DNA from: Pseudomonadota bacterium
Lineage (GTDB): Bacteria > Desulfobacterota > JADFVX01
Direction of reading: 5' to 3'
Length of the DNA: 15,816 nt
Assembly (NCBI GenBank): GCA_015222755.1
Contig: JADFVX010000019.1
Span: 1 to 15,816 of the forward strand
Each line of letters starts with the position of its first letter. The first letter of the stretch is position 1. A program made the position numbers and the translations under genes. Below the pieces are notes generated by a model that made no database searches, had not been told where the DNA came from, and saw only the letters and a program-made list of their open reading frames with translations. This document shows, in pieces, positions 1 to 6,964 of this stretch.

Positions 1-2
1 GG

Positions 3-299
3 GAGGACCTTTCCTGTAAAGAAAGTTTTGAAATAGAAATAGAAGGGAGCGACCGGGAGGACCTGCTTATCAACTGGCTCAGGGGACTTCTCTACCTACA
101 CCAGGTAAAGGGGATGCTGCTTAAGAGCTTCAGTATATCAAAAATCGACGATAGTCAGCTTAGCGGCACGGTGGAAGGTGAGAGATTTGATACCGGGCGG
201 CATATCATAAAAAGAGAGGTCAAGGCTGCTACCTACCATGATCTCTCCATATTGCAGGAAGAGGGGCAGTGGACTGCCCGTGTCATCTTCGACCTTTGA
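3..299 (+). CDS. Archease, 3' part (N-terminus outside window)
   Basis: The reading frame is open from the window edge to TGA at 297-299 and gives 98 residues. Archease is a small protein of about 140 aa that activates the RNA ligase RtcB by speeding its guanylylation and allowing multiple turnover, so about 40 N-terminal residues lie outside. The C-terminus shows the family's ending: a KAATYHDLSI segment followed by W-T-A-R-V-I-F-D-L at the very end, with the final Asp of the metal-binding cluster. An acidic/hydrophobic segment before it (EDLLINWLRGLLYLHQ) matches the family's central helix. rtcB begins 14 nt after the stop, which strongly supports the assignment and a shared transcript. The family call is by recognition of the C-terminal half only. 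Confidence 0.88.
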   Translation, partial: EDLSCKESFEIEIEGSDREDLLINWLRGLLYLHQVKGMLLKSFSISKIDDSQLSGTVEGERFDTGRHIIKREVKAATYHDLSILQEEGQWTARVIFDL

Positions 300-304
300 G
301 AGGG
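298..304 (+). promoter_or_regulatory. Ribosome binding site selecting the TTG start of rtcB
   Basis: The purine run GAGAGGG overlaps the end of the archease stop codon and lies about 9 nt before TTG 314. No ATG or GTG in frame is similarly placed. This suggests rtcB translation is coupled to archease and begins at a rare TTG codon. Confidence 0.55.
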
Positions 305-313
305 ACGGCAATT

Positions 314-1771
314 TTGGGAAGAGAAACTACAGAAAAAATCCTGATCGAGAAGATCGACGACCATCGCTGGCGCATACCGAAGCAGGGCAAGATGCGTGTT
401 CCCGGTATTATCTACGGCAGCGACAAAATACTCCGCGACATAGAACACGACAACTCCACCAAGCAGGTTGCCAATGTAGCGACCCTCCCCGGTATAGTAA
501 AATACTCACTGGCAATGCCCGATATGCACTGGGGCTACGGCTTTCCCATCGGCGGGGTGGCTGCCTTTGACTGGGAAAGCGGTGTCATCTCGCCGGGGGG
601 TGTCGGCTACGATATCAACTGCGGTTGCCGCCTTATGGCTACGGCCCTGGAAGTTCAGGATGTGAAGGGAGAGATGAAGGGGCTCATCAATGCCCTCTTT
701 AATACTATCCCCACAGGTGTAGGCTCTAAGGGAAACATTCACCTCAGCAGGGAGGAGGAGAAAAAGGTCTGCATAGAGGGAGCTGGGTGGACTGTTAAAA
801 ATGGCTACGGCACTAAGGATGATATCGAGCATACCGAAGAGGGGGGTTGCCTGCCAGGTGCTGATCCTGATGTAATAAGCGATAGGGCCTTTGAGCGTGG
901 GAGAGACCAGCTCGGCACCCTCGGCTCAGGGAACCATTTTCTTGAAGTAGCTGTGGTGGATGAAGTCTTCCTGCCCGACACCGCTGCCGCCTTTGGTCTC
1001 CGTGAAGGGCAAGTGACAGTGATGATACATTCGGGCTCACGGGGCTTTGGTTACCAGGTATGCGATGACTTCCTTCACCAGATGACCCGCCACGTAAGAA
1101 CACTAGGGCTCGATCTGCCCGACAGACAGCTCGCCTGCGCCTATATCCAGTCTCCAGAAGGGCAGGGCTACCTCGCCGGGATGGCCTGCGCCGCCAATTA
1201 TGCCTGGGCCAACCGCCAGGCCCTGATGCACCTGACACGGGAGACCTTTCAGCAGTATTTCAATGCCGGCCCTGTCCAGCTGAAGATGCGCCTCGTCTAT
1301 GATGTGGCCCACAATATTGCCAAGAAAGAGACCCATATGGTGGATGGTGTCAAGCGGACCCTATGCATCCACCGCAAAGGGGCGACCCGTGCCTTCCCCG
1401 CAGGTCACCCTGCCGTTCCTGCCGCCTACCGCTCCGTCGGCCAGCCCGTGCTTATCCCCGGCGATATGGGAAGGGCGTCATATGTTATGGTGGGGACTGA
1501 AAGGGCGATGAATGAGACCTTCGGCAGCTGCTGCCATGGCGCAGGACGTCTGCTAAGCCGTCATGCCGCGATGAAGAAGGCAAAGGGAAGAGCCATCTAC
1601 CGTGAGATGGAGGACAAAGGTATTATTGTAAGGGCCCACGGTCGATCTACGCTTGCCGAAGAGATGCCAGAGGCATACAAGGATATTTCCGATGTAGTGG
1701 ATGCAGTTGAAAGATCGGGAATTGCAAAAAAAGTTGTAAGACTGAGACCTCTCGGGGTCATTAAGGGGTAA
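314..1771 (+). CDS. rtcB: RNA-splicing ligase RtcB
   Basis: RtcB is a GTP- and Mn2+-dependent ligase that joins 2',3'-cyclic phosphate (or 3'-phosphate) RNA ends to 5'-OH ends in tRNA splicing or RNA repair. All metal-binding and catalytic residues known from the Pyrococcus enzyme have counterparts: D100 and C103 in GGVGYDINCG, H208 in GSGNHFLE, H239 in HSGSRGFG, H333 in VAHNIAKKE, and the guanylylated H408 in SCCHGAGR. The KGATRAFP nucleotide-binding segment is also intact. I chose TTG at 314 (485 aa, close to the usual 480), because GAGAGGG at 298-304 sits about 9 nt upstream. A longer frame from ATG 269 would overlap archease and adds residues with no family similarity. It is translated after archease, its activator, and is followed 12 nt later by a HEAT-repeat gene. 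Confidence 0.95.
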   Translation: MGRETTEKILIEKIDDHRWRIPKQGKMRVPGIIYGSDKILRDIEHDNSTKQVANVATLPGIVKYSLAMPDMHWGYGFPIGGVAAFDWESGVISPGGVGYDINCGCRLMATALEVQDVKGEMKGLINALFNTIPTGVGSKGNIHLSREEEKKVCIEGAGWTVKNGYGTKDDIEHTEEGGCLPGADPDVISDRAFERGRDQLGTLGSGNHFLEVAVVDEVFLPDTAAAFGLREGQVTVMIHSGSRGFGYQVCDDFLHQMTRHVRTLGLDLPDRQLACAYIQSPEGQGYLAGMACAANYAWANRQALMHLTRETFQQYFNAGPVQLKMRLVYDVAHNIAKKETHMVDGVKRTLCIHRKGATRAFPAGHPAVPAAYRSVGQPVLIPGDMGRASYVMVGTERAMNETFGSCCHGAGRLLSRHAAMKKAKGRAIYREMEDKGIIVRAHGRSTLAEEMPEAYKDISDVVDAVERSGIAKKVVRLRPLGVIKG

Positions 1772-1783
1772 AGGAGCCAAAAG

Positions 1784-2353
1784 ATGCCGACAAAAAGGAA
1801 AGAAGCGCTAATCAAGGCCTTGAAGGACCATGACCAGAAAGTAAGGGAGGTCGCCTCGACTGCCCTTGATCACCTTGAGGCACGGGAGGGCTTGAGGTCG
1901 ATTTTTGAAAGTTACAAGACGGGTGATGTCGCAACGAAGCTTCGGGCAATATTGGCGGTAAAAAAACTTAAGGAGCGGCGCGCTGTCAAGATGCTGACTC
2001 ACGCCACGAAATCAGAATTCCCGGAAATACGGGCGGCGGCAGCAGAGACGATCGGGGTTCTCCGCATTGAAGAGGCTTCAGCGGCAGTCATAAACCTGCT
2101 ACAGGATGAGCTGCCTGATGTGGTAGAGCGCGCTGCCTGCGCGCTGGGGCTCATGGAGTGCAGGGCCGCAGTTCCAGCCCTGCTTGTTCTTCTTGAGAAT
2201 GAAGACGAGAAGACCCGTCTCGTTGCAATCGAGGTACTAGGACAGACCGGCAGTCCCCAGGCAGAGCCGTCTCTGCTTAAAATGCTTGAGGAAGGCAGCG
2301 CCTTGATCAGGGCCAAGGCGGCGAAGGCGCTAGGGGAGCTATGTCTCGGCTGA
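1784..2353 (+). CDS. Small HEAT-repeat protein
   Basis: This 189-aa protein is built almost entirely of short paired helices of the HEAT/PBS-lyase type. At least four units are visible, each with the pattern of a hydrophobic helix, an R-x-x-A-A/E-A-L-G style second helix and a G turn (for example FPEIRAAAAETIGVLR, LPDVVERAACALGLME, DEKTRLVAIEVLGQTG, SALIRAKAAKALGELC). There is no signal peptide or membrane segment, so it is probably a cytoplasmic scaffold or binding protein. AAGGAG at 1770-1775, overlapping the rtcB stop, is 8 nt before the ATG, which gives a firm start and implies co-transcription with archease-rtcB. Its role is unknown; a link to RNA repair is inference from position. The last 15 nt overlap the 3' end of the convergent HD-GYP gene. 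Confidence 0.85.
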   Translation: MPTKRKEALIKALKDHDQKVREVASTALDHLEAREGLRSIFESYKTGDVATKLRAILAVKKLKERRAVKMLTHATKSEFPEIRAAAAETIGVLRIEEASAAVINLLQDELPDVVERAACALGLMECRAAVPALLVLLENEDEKTRLVAIEVLGQTGSPQAEPSLLKMLEEGSALIRAKAAKALGELCLG

Positions 2354-3709
2354 TTCCAAATATTCTGAAAGATCGATATCTCTAAAAACAGAATCTACCG
2401 TCCCGACTATGCTCCTTTCAGGTCTGTGGTCATCTCCCATTTCTTCAAGACTTAAAAGTTCCGGACTGGCAGTCTTTTCGCCTTCAAGGTTAAATATTAT
2501 CTTTACCTCCGGCCGCAGGGGCTTAGCGTAATTAGGGCGGCATACAAGGGCCACCTCGCCGGTGTCCAGCCTCACCAGGGTCCCGGCAGGGTAGATCCCC
2601 AGCATAGTAACAAAGTTCTTAAAATAGTCCGGGTTCAGTGTTGTACCGACGAGTTTTTTCATTATCTTGAGTGCCTCATTAGGGCCGATTACATCTTTGT
2701 AGGGCCGTAGCGTTGTAATAGCATCATAGATGTCGGCAATGCTGACGATCTGACTGCAAGGATTGGTATCCCTGCCAATGGCTTCAAAGGGATATCCATC
2801 GGTTTTGTCATAGCGCAGGTGGTGCTCATAGGCAATGTCGGCTGAGGTTTTGTGAATGTCCTTCATGCTGCTAAGGATCTCATGCCCCAGGGCTGGGTGT
2901 TGTTGCATCACCTCCCACTCTGTTTCATCGAGTTTTCCAGGCTTTTTTACTATATCTTCAGGGGTATTTGTCTTCCCGATGTCATGCAGAAGGGCGCCTA
3001 TGCCAAGATCATTGAGGGTCGACTCGGGCAGGTCGAGAGCCTCTCCAAGCGCTACCGCCAGTATGCTGACATTTACGGAGTGGTTAAAAAGATAGTTGTC
3101 GTAGCCCTTTATCATCGTCAGGCCGAGAATGGCGTTTTTGTCCTCCAGGACTACGCCGACCATCTCGGAGATCACTTCTTGTGTCTTATCCACCGTTGGG
3201 AGCTTCCCTAGCCGCACTTCGGAAATTACGTGGTCCAGTACATCGAGGGCATCGGTGTAGATCTTGCGCGCGAGCATATCAATGTCTCGCTTTTCTTTTT
3301 CCAGTCTCTCGAGGACTATATGGGTCAGTCCCCTGCTGTCAAAGGCCGCCTGCAGTCCTCCTTCGGTAGTGCGAATCTCATTCATTGGTGCAGCAAGGAT
3401 CTCATAGAAACCGTCCATCTCTTTTTTTTCCAGCCCCTCATGGAAGGTCACCCGCTCCACCTTTTTTTCCTTGAACATCCGGAGGAAATCACCGAGATAC
3501 TCTGAGGCCTCGTAATTGGGCTCATCCTGTATGATGAATACATCATCCACCATGGCCAGCATAAGCCTTTTATGCTCCCGCAGAAGCTCACTTATAAGGC
3601 TATATGACTTCTCCACCTGCTGCATGATGGCGGGATGACCGGCCGGGTAGAGCGTCCTGACCTTTAGGCCACCGCTGATATATTTTAATGCCTCGGCAGC
3701 TCTCTCCAT
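2339..3709 (-). CDS. HD-GYP domain protein with an unassigned N-terminal domain
   Basis: HD-GYP proteins are usually cyclic-di-GMP phosphodiesterases. Residues about 190-345 form the domain: H210 in FNHSVNVS, H242-D243 in LLHDIGK, H271 in QQHP, H296-H297, G305-Y306-P307, and D326 in ADIYDAIT. The histidine and aspartate metal ligands are therefore all present. The motif is not canonical: the Glu of the usual HHE is Leu, and the spacing to GYP is one residue longer. Residues about 6-136 resemble the N-terminal domain of the neighbouring HEAT protein (GHPA at 24-27, an S-x-x-x-I-x-E-L helix, then a V-x-x-V-x-F-x-x-G-L strand). There is no membrane segment, so it is likely soluble. It follows the HEAT gene after 7 nt and is probably co-transcribed. 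Activity on c-di-GMP is likely but not certain. Confidence 0.88.
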   Translation of the reverse strand: MERAAEALKYISGGLKVRTLYPAGHPAIMQQVEKSYSLISELLREHKRLMLAMVDDVFIIQDEPNYEASEYLGDFLRMFKEKKVERVTFHEGLEKKEMDGFYEILAAPMNEIRTTEGGLQAAFDSRGLTHIVLERLEKEKRDIDMLARKIYTDALDVLDHVISEVRLGKLPTVDKTQEVISEMVGVVLEDKNAILGLTMIKGYDNYLFNHSVNVSILAVALGEALDLPESTLNDLGIGALLHDIGKTNTPEDIVKKPGKLDETEWEVMQQHPALGHEILSSMKDIHKTSADIAYEHHLRYDKTDGYPFEAIGRDTNPCSQIVSIADIYDAITTLRPYKDVIGPNEALKIMKKLVGTTLNPDYFKNFVTMLGIYPAGTLVRLDTGEVALVCRPNYAKPLRPEVKIIFNLEGEKTASPELLSLEEMGDDHRPERSIVGTVDSVFRDIDLSEYLESAET

Positions 3710-3716
3710 CAGCTTA

Positions 3717-5354
3717 TCATGACTCCCTGGTCGTTTTTGCTATCTGTTTCAAAAACTTTGCACATGTATCCTTTACTGCCTGCCTCTTCACATGTGTCCC
3801 TTTGTCTATCGCATGGAGAGCATCTTTTCCACCTATTGCCACGAGACTTTTTGCCGCCGCTATCCGTAAAGTATCACTCTCTTTATGAAACAAGCGCTCG
3901 GAAATAAGCAGTGATTCAAGGTCCGGTACCGCCCCGATATTTTTCAATTTCCCTAGAGCAACTACCGCCTCGGCCCTTAACTCTTCTTCGGCAGACATGA
4001 ATCCCTTCCTGTTTAATATTTTTCTCAGTAGTGGCAGAGCGATATCCTCTCCAAGGAGCCCCAGTGAAAAAACAGCCGTATGGTGCAGGGACCTGTCGAA
4101 CTGGTCAAAACGGTTGAGTATAAGCCTTGCTCCTTCAATGCCTCCTATTTTGCCCAGAGTACGTATCACCTCTTTACGCACCCTTTCGTCCCCATGAGAC
4201 AAAAGTTTTTCGAAATGAGCTATGTCTTCAGGTGTTCCCACCTCACCTAGCAGAGAAACCAGGTTCCTAACAACAAACCATCTTTCATCAGAAAGCCTGC
4301 TGCAAACCTTGGCGGATGCCTGCCTGCCGAATTTTCTAATGGCAAATGCTATATGTTTTCTTGTATGAAGATCATCTCTATCTGCCATCATGTCCAGGAG
4401 TCTATCCAGCGATGCATCTCCGATTTTCAGTAGAACAGGCACGGTATCGAGGGCATTATCCCTCTGGCAAAGTCTTTCTATGAGGTGAGTTATCATGGGA
4501 AGGGAGGCGACTTCGCATATGGTGGTCAAAATAGAAGCCTCCAGGCCTGCGCTGTTGTCGGCAGGCGTATCAATAAAATTTGAAAGTTCCCTTAAGATCT
4601 CAAGAGACAGGTCCAGTTCTCCATGGGATATATCTTCCCGCGCGATCGGAATAATCAGGCCGAGAATCTTTAAGAGCCTGCCCTTATCAGGGCCTTGCTT
4701 AAGCTCCATCAAAAGTTCTTTCAGGTCAATATTTACATCTTTGTCGTCCGCTAAGGGTGCCTCCGGATCGGTCTTTGTATTCTCTCTGCTGACAGTAAGG
4801 GAAGATTCAGGTAATTTGCTCTCATGACCTTCTGCCATAGCATGCGAGGCTACCTCATCGGTCTCGCCGCGGTAGTCCAGATCTTTCCCTATCAATTTGT
4901 CATAGCTTATCTCATTAACCCATATCGTTCCCACTCCCTGTTCCACGAGGATCGCATCTATACCCCCTCGTTCCTGCAAAACCCTAGGAGAATTGTGGAG
5001 AGTATATAGAAATGTATTGAGGTCTTTTTGCTTCAGGCCATTGAGCAGAAAAATCTTTCTCACTCCCCGGATATAGAGATCGCGGGCAAGATCCACAAGT
5101 GGGACTATATCTTTTCCTACCTGGTGAAACCCACTAAAAAACCCCCTCCGCTTTACGATAAGAGATATGTTGTCAAAACTCTGCAGGCGTTCTGTTATGG
5201 AATTAAAGCTTTTTGTTAAAAGCTCACTTAGGGCAGGGTGACCTTCATTATAATAGTCCAGCCCCTTGAAGCTTTTTTGCAACTCAAGAGCAACATCAGC
5301 GAGAACTTGCAGCTCTTCTCTGGATGAGGCTCTTCGATTCGGTGTGGTTTCCAT
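3717..5354 (-). CDS. HEAT-repeat protein sharing the N-terminal domain of the HD-GYP neighbour
   Basis: The 545-aa protein has three parts. Residues about 20-150 form a domain that aligns by eye with residues 6-136 of the HD-GYP protein encoded next (YYNEGHPA and LYPAGHPA; KSFNSITERL and KSYSLISELL; RKIFLLNGLKQKDL and ERVTFHEGLEKKEM; later a shared GG and a VGTIWV/LTHIVL strand). Residues about 160-210 are a charged, probably flexible linker. Residues about 280-545 are HEAT repeats, such as ERWFVVRNLVSLLGEVG and DERVRKEVIRTLGKIGG. No signal peptide or membrane helix is seen. ATG 5354 is preceded by an in-frame TAA and has no clear Shine-Dalgarno sequence, but a promoter ends just 6 nt upstream. 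Function is unknown; a scaffold working with the HD-GYP protein is inferred. Confidence 0.82.
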   Translation of the reverse strand: METTPNRRASSREELQVLADVALELQKSFKGLDYYNEGHPALSELLTKSFNSITERLQSFDNISLIVKRRGFFSGFHQVGKDIVPLVDLARDLYIRGVRKIFLLNGLKQKDLNTFLYTLHNSPRVLQERGGIDAILVEQGVGTIWVNEISYDKLIGKDLDYRGETDEVASHAMAEGHESKLPESSLTVSRENTKTDPEAPLADDKDVNIDLKELLMELKQGPDKGRLLKILGLIIPIAREDISHGELDLSLEILRELSNFIDTPADNSAGLEASILTTICEVASLPMITHLIERLCQRDNALDTVPVLLKIGDASLDRLLDMMADRDDLHTRKHIAFAIRKFGRQASAKVCSRLSDERWFVVRNLVSLLGEVGTPEDIAHFEKLLSHGDERVRKEVIRTLGKIGGIEGARLILNRFDQFDRSLHHTAVFSLGLLGEDIALPLLRKILNRKGFMSAEEELRAEAVVALGKLKNIGAVPDLESLLISERLFHKESDTLRIAAAKSLVAIGGKDALHAIDKGTHVKRQAVKDTCAKFLKQIAKTTRES

Positions 5355-5360
5355 CTCTAC

Positions 5361-5388
5361 ATATTATCACAGCGGGTGCGCCTGTCAA
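5361..5388 (-). promoter_or_regulatory. Sigma-70-type promoter of the HEAT/HD-GYP operon
   Basis: On the - strand, TTGACA (5388-5383) is followed after 16 nt by TAATAT (5366-5361). Transcription would begin about 6-8 nt further on, at or right beside ATG 5354, so the mRNA would be leaderless or nearly so. This agrees with the missing Shine-Dalgarno sequence. The -10 box matches the consensus at only 4 of 6 bases. Confidence 0.5.
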
Positions 5389-5400
5389 TACGGAGAAAAT

Positions 5401-5437
5401 AAAAAAAGGGGTCGGACAGTTAAGTCCGACCCCTTTT
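5401..5437 (-). terminator. Intrinsic terminator after atpE
   Basis: A perfect 14-bp stem (AAAAGGGGTCGGAC paired with GTCCGACCCCTTTT) encloses a 6-nt loop. On the - strand the stem runs into seven T residues and then ATTTT, a typical Rho-independent terminator. It lies 24 nt past the atpE stop and just upstream of the HEAT/HD-GYP promoter, so it ends the Fo operon and insulates the next one. The + strand has no gene to end here, and its T-run is shorter. Confidence 0.85.
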
Positions 5438-5460
5438 AAAAAGTACTTTCTACTTATCTG

Positions 5461-5808
5461 TTACAGCATTGCCTTGAAAGGATTTGCAAAGAGCAGAATA
5501 AGTGATACAACCAGGGCGTAGATAGCGAGAGACTCGACCATGGCAAGACCAATCAGCATAGTTGTAAGGATCTTACCGGAAGCACCCGGGTTACGAGAAA
5601 CACCCTCTGTTGCGCCTTTGATGGCATGTCCCTGACCGATACCGGTACCGAGAGCCGCCAGACCGATAGCAAGACCGGCTGCAATCATAATAGCAGCAAG
5701 TGCAATAGGATCTCCCTTTCCCCCTTCCTCAGCTGCCATTGCGGCAGGTGCTGATACCAGGGCAAAGCTCATGGCAACAAAAAACAGGCTAGTAATCTTC
5801 TTAGTCAT
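5461..5808 (-). CDS. atpE: ATP synthase Fo subunit c with N-terminal signal sequence
   Basis: Subunit c forms the rotating ring that carries the coupling ion through the membrane. The 115-aa product has two membrane helices (about 35-60 and 80-107) joined by the polar RNPG loop. The ion-binding glutamate is E92 in MVESLAIYALV. Residues 1-26 look like a cleavable signal peptide (basic start, hydrophobic core, APAAMA before AEEGG); most c subunits lack one. Q59, E92, S93 and Y97 sit at positions that coordinate Na+ in sodium-type rings, but the usual Thr after the Ser is Leu, so the ion is undecided. The start is ATG 5808, because AAAGGAGG ends 7 nt upstream. A frame extending to 5847 has no such site and crosses the leader hairpin. 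Confidence 0.95.
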   Translation of the reverse strand: MTKKITSLFFVAMSFALVSAPAAMAAEEGGKGDPIALAAIMIAAGLAIGLAALGTGIGQGHAIKGATEGVSRNPGASGKILTTMLIGLAMVESLAIYALVVSLILLFANPFKAML

Positions 5809-5882
5809 CTTTCTTCCTCCTTTCTTTAAAAGTCTGTGAATTCTCAAGAATTCGTTTTTTTATTTTTTTATCTTATTTTTTA
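5809..5882 (-). promoter_or_regulatory. AT-rich intercistronic leader with hairpin and strong ribosome binding site for atpE
   Basis: The 74 nt between atpB and atpE are by far the longest gap in the Fo operon. They contain an A-rich run, an inverted repeat (GAATTC arms around 4 nt, 5838-5853) and a full AAAGGAGG Shine-Dalgarno sequence (5823-5816) 7 nt before ATG. In E. coli, an AT-rich leader before atpE raises its translation to meet the many c subunits per complex. A similar role here is inferred. Confidence 0.55.
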
Positions 5883-6539
5883 TCAATGTGCCTCTTCAAG
5901 TGCGCCTGCCAGATAGATCATTGAGAGCAGCGCAAAGACGAAGGCCTGGATAAACGCAACAAGCAGCCCCATAATGGACATCAGCACGGGGACTCCAATT
6001 GGAACAAGGAAAAGCAGGATCATAACTACCAGTTCATGGCCCGTCATATTGCCGAAAAGCCTCATTGAGAGAGATATGGGTCTTGAGAGGTGCCCAACAA
6101 TCTCAATTGGAAATATAAGGGGCGACAGCCACCACACAGGTCCCATAAAATGCTTGACGTAGTGGAACCCATGCTCCTTCAGGCCTATGAAATGGGTGAT
6201 CACAAAGACGATTATAGCACACGCAGCAGTCGTGTTCAGATTGGCGGTAGGCGGCATAAAGCCGGGAATCAGGCCCAAGAGGTTGGAAAGGAATATAAAG
6301 AGTCCCAGTGTGGCGATGAGCGGAAAGTAGGGCTTTCCCTTTTCACCCATAATATCTGTTACCATACCGTCAAGACCTGAAACAATAACTTCCATCAAGT
6401 TTTGCAGCCCGCCGGGAACGACAGACATGCGGCTAAGCATCATGCGTGATATAACAATAAAAAAGACGATTACAAATACCGTCAGTGTCACATAATCAGG
6501 GACTCCCGGTATGTGCAAAAATATTAGTGGATGGGTCAT
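5883..6539 (-). CDS. atpB: ATP synthase Fo subunit a
   Basis: Subunit a is the membrane stator that forms the two half-channels for ions entering and leaving the c ring. The 218-aa protein is hydrophobic with about five to six membrane helices. The essential arginine is R160 in SLSMRLFGNM, preceded by the conserved ISLSMRLF helix and followed by GHE. FSN/NLLGLIPGF is represented by LSNLLGLIPGF near residues 84-94, and the last helix keeps Q198 (AFIQAFVFALL). It is shorter than the E. coli protein (271 aa) at the N-terminus, as in many non-enteric bacteria. Its ATG overlaps the stop of the upstream gene as ATGA, and GGGGAGG lies 9 nt before it, which supports translational coupling. Confidence 0.96.
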   Translation of the reverse strand: MTHPLIFLHIPGVPDYVTLTVFVIVFFIVISRMMLSRMSVVPGGLQNLMEVIVSGLDGMVTDIMGEKGKPYFPLIATLGLFIFLSNLLGLIPGFMPPTANLNTTAACAIIVFVITHFIGLKEHGFHYVKHFMGPVWWLSPLIFPIEIVGHLSRPISLSMRLFGNMTGHELVVMILLFLVPIGVPVLMSIMGLLVAFIQAFVFALLSMIYLAGALEEAH

Positions 6540-6964
6540 TCTGTACTACCTCCCCTGTTGCTAAGGTACATTTTTATTCCTGTATAGCTCAACGCAATCG
6601 GCACAACAAGAAGACCTGTTACCAGGCCAAGTGCCTCTATTTTTCTTTCTTTTAACAGATATCCCAAAAGTAAAAAAAGAACTGTAAGTTTCATGTAATA
6701 TCTTAGAGCAACGAAAGCACTTACCCTCTGCTGGCCCGTTGCTATAAAAGCGAATCCACGCTCAAGGGTCCTGCGAAGCGATCGAAAACTGAAGTAGCTA
6801 ACGCCACTGCCTGCCACAAGTCCCCATGCTGTCGGCCCTTCAAGGAAGGCCAGAGAGAAGGTTGAAAACAAAAGGAACAGTATCAGTACCCTTTTTTCAA
6901 TCTCCTTCCTGAGAGGATCATCCAGCATGCGTACTGCGTCATCTCTCAAGTGCTCAGTGCTCAA
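6536..6964 (-). CDS. atpI: ATP synthase subunit I-like membrane protein
   Basis: The 142-aa protein has four hydrophobic helices (about 26-42, 44-58, 90-104 and 110-127) and the length, helix pattern and position of ATP synthase subunit I (ATP-synt_I family). That family helps assemble the c ring and is not part of the finished enzyme. The reading frame begins with TTG 6964, which overlaps the end of atpZ by 11 nt, and AAGGAA lies close upstream. ATG 6928 would give 130 aa and start after the atpZ stop, but it lacks a good ribosome site, so the start is uncertain. The stop overlaps atpB by 4 nt. The assignment rests on context and membrane pattern, because the family is poorly conserved. Confidence 0.82.
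   Translation of the reverse strand: MSTEHLRDDAVRMLDDPLRKEIEKRVLILFLLFSTFSLAFLEGPTAWGLVAGSGVSYFSFRSLRRTLERGFAFIATGQQRVSAFVALRYYMKLTVLFLLLGYLLKERKIEALGLVTGLLVVPIALSYTGIKMYLSNRGGSTE

Noticed and set aside
1..65. Direct repeat GGGAGGACCT at 1-10 and 56-65
   Set aside because: Both copies are inside the archease coding frame, and 10 bp with purine bias is easily chance.
269..313. N-terminal extension of rtcB from ATG 269
   Set aside because: It overlaps the archease gene, adds residues unlike the family and has no ribosome site; TTG 314 gives the expected length and is well placed behind GAGAGGG.
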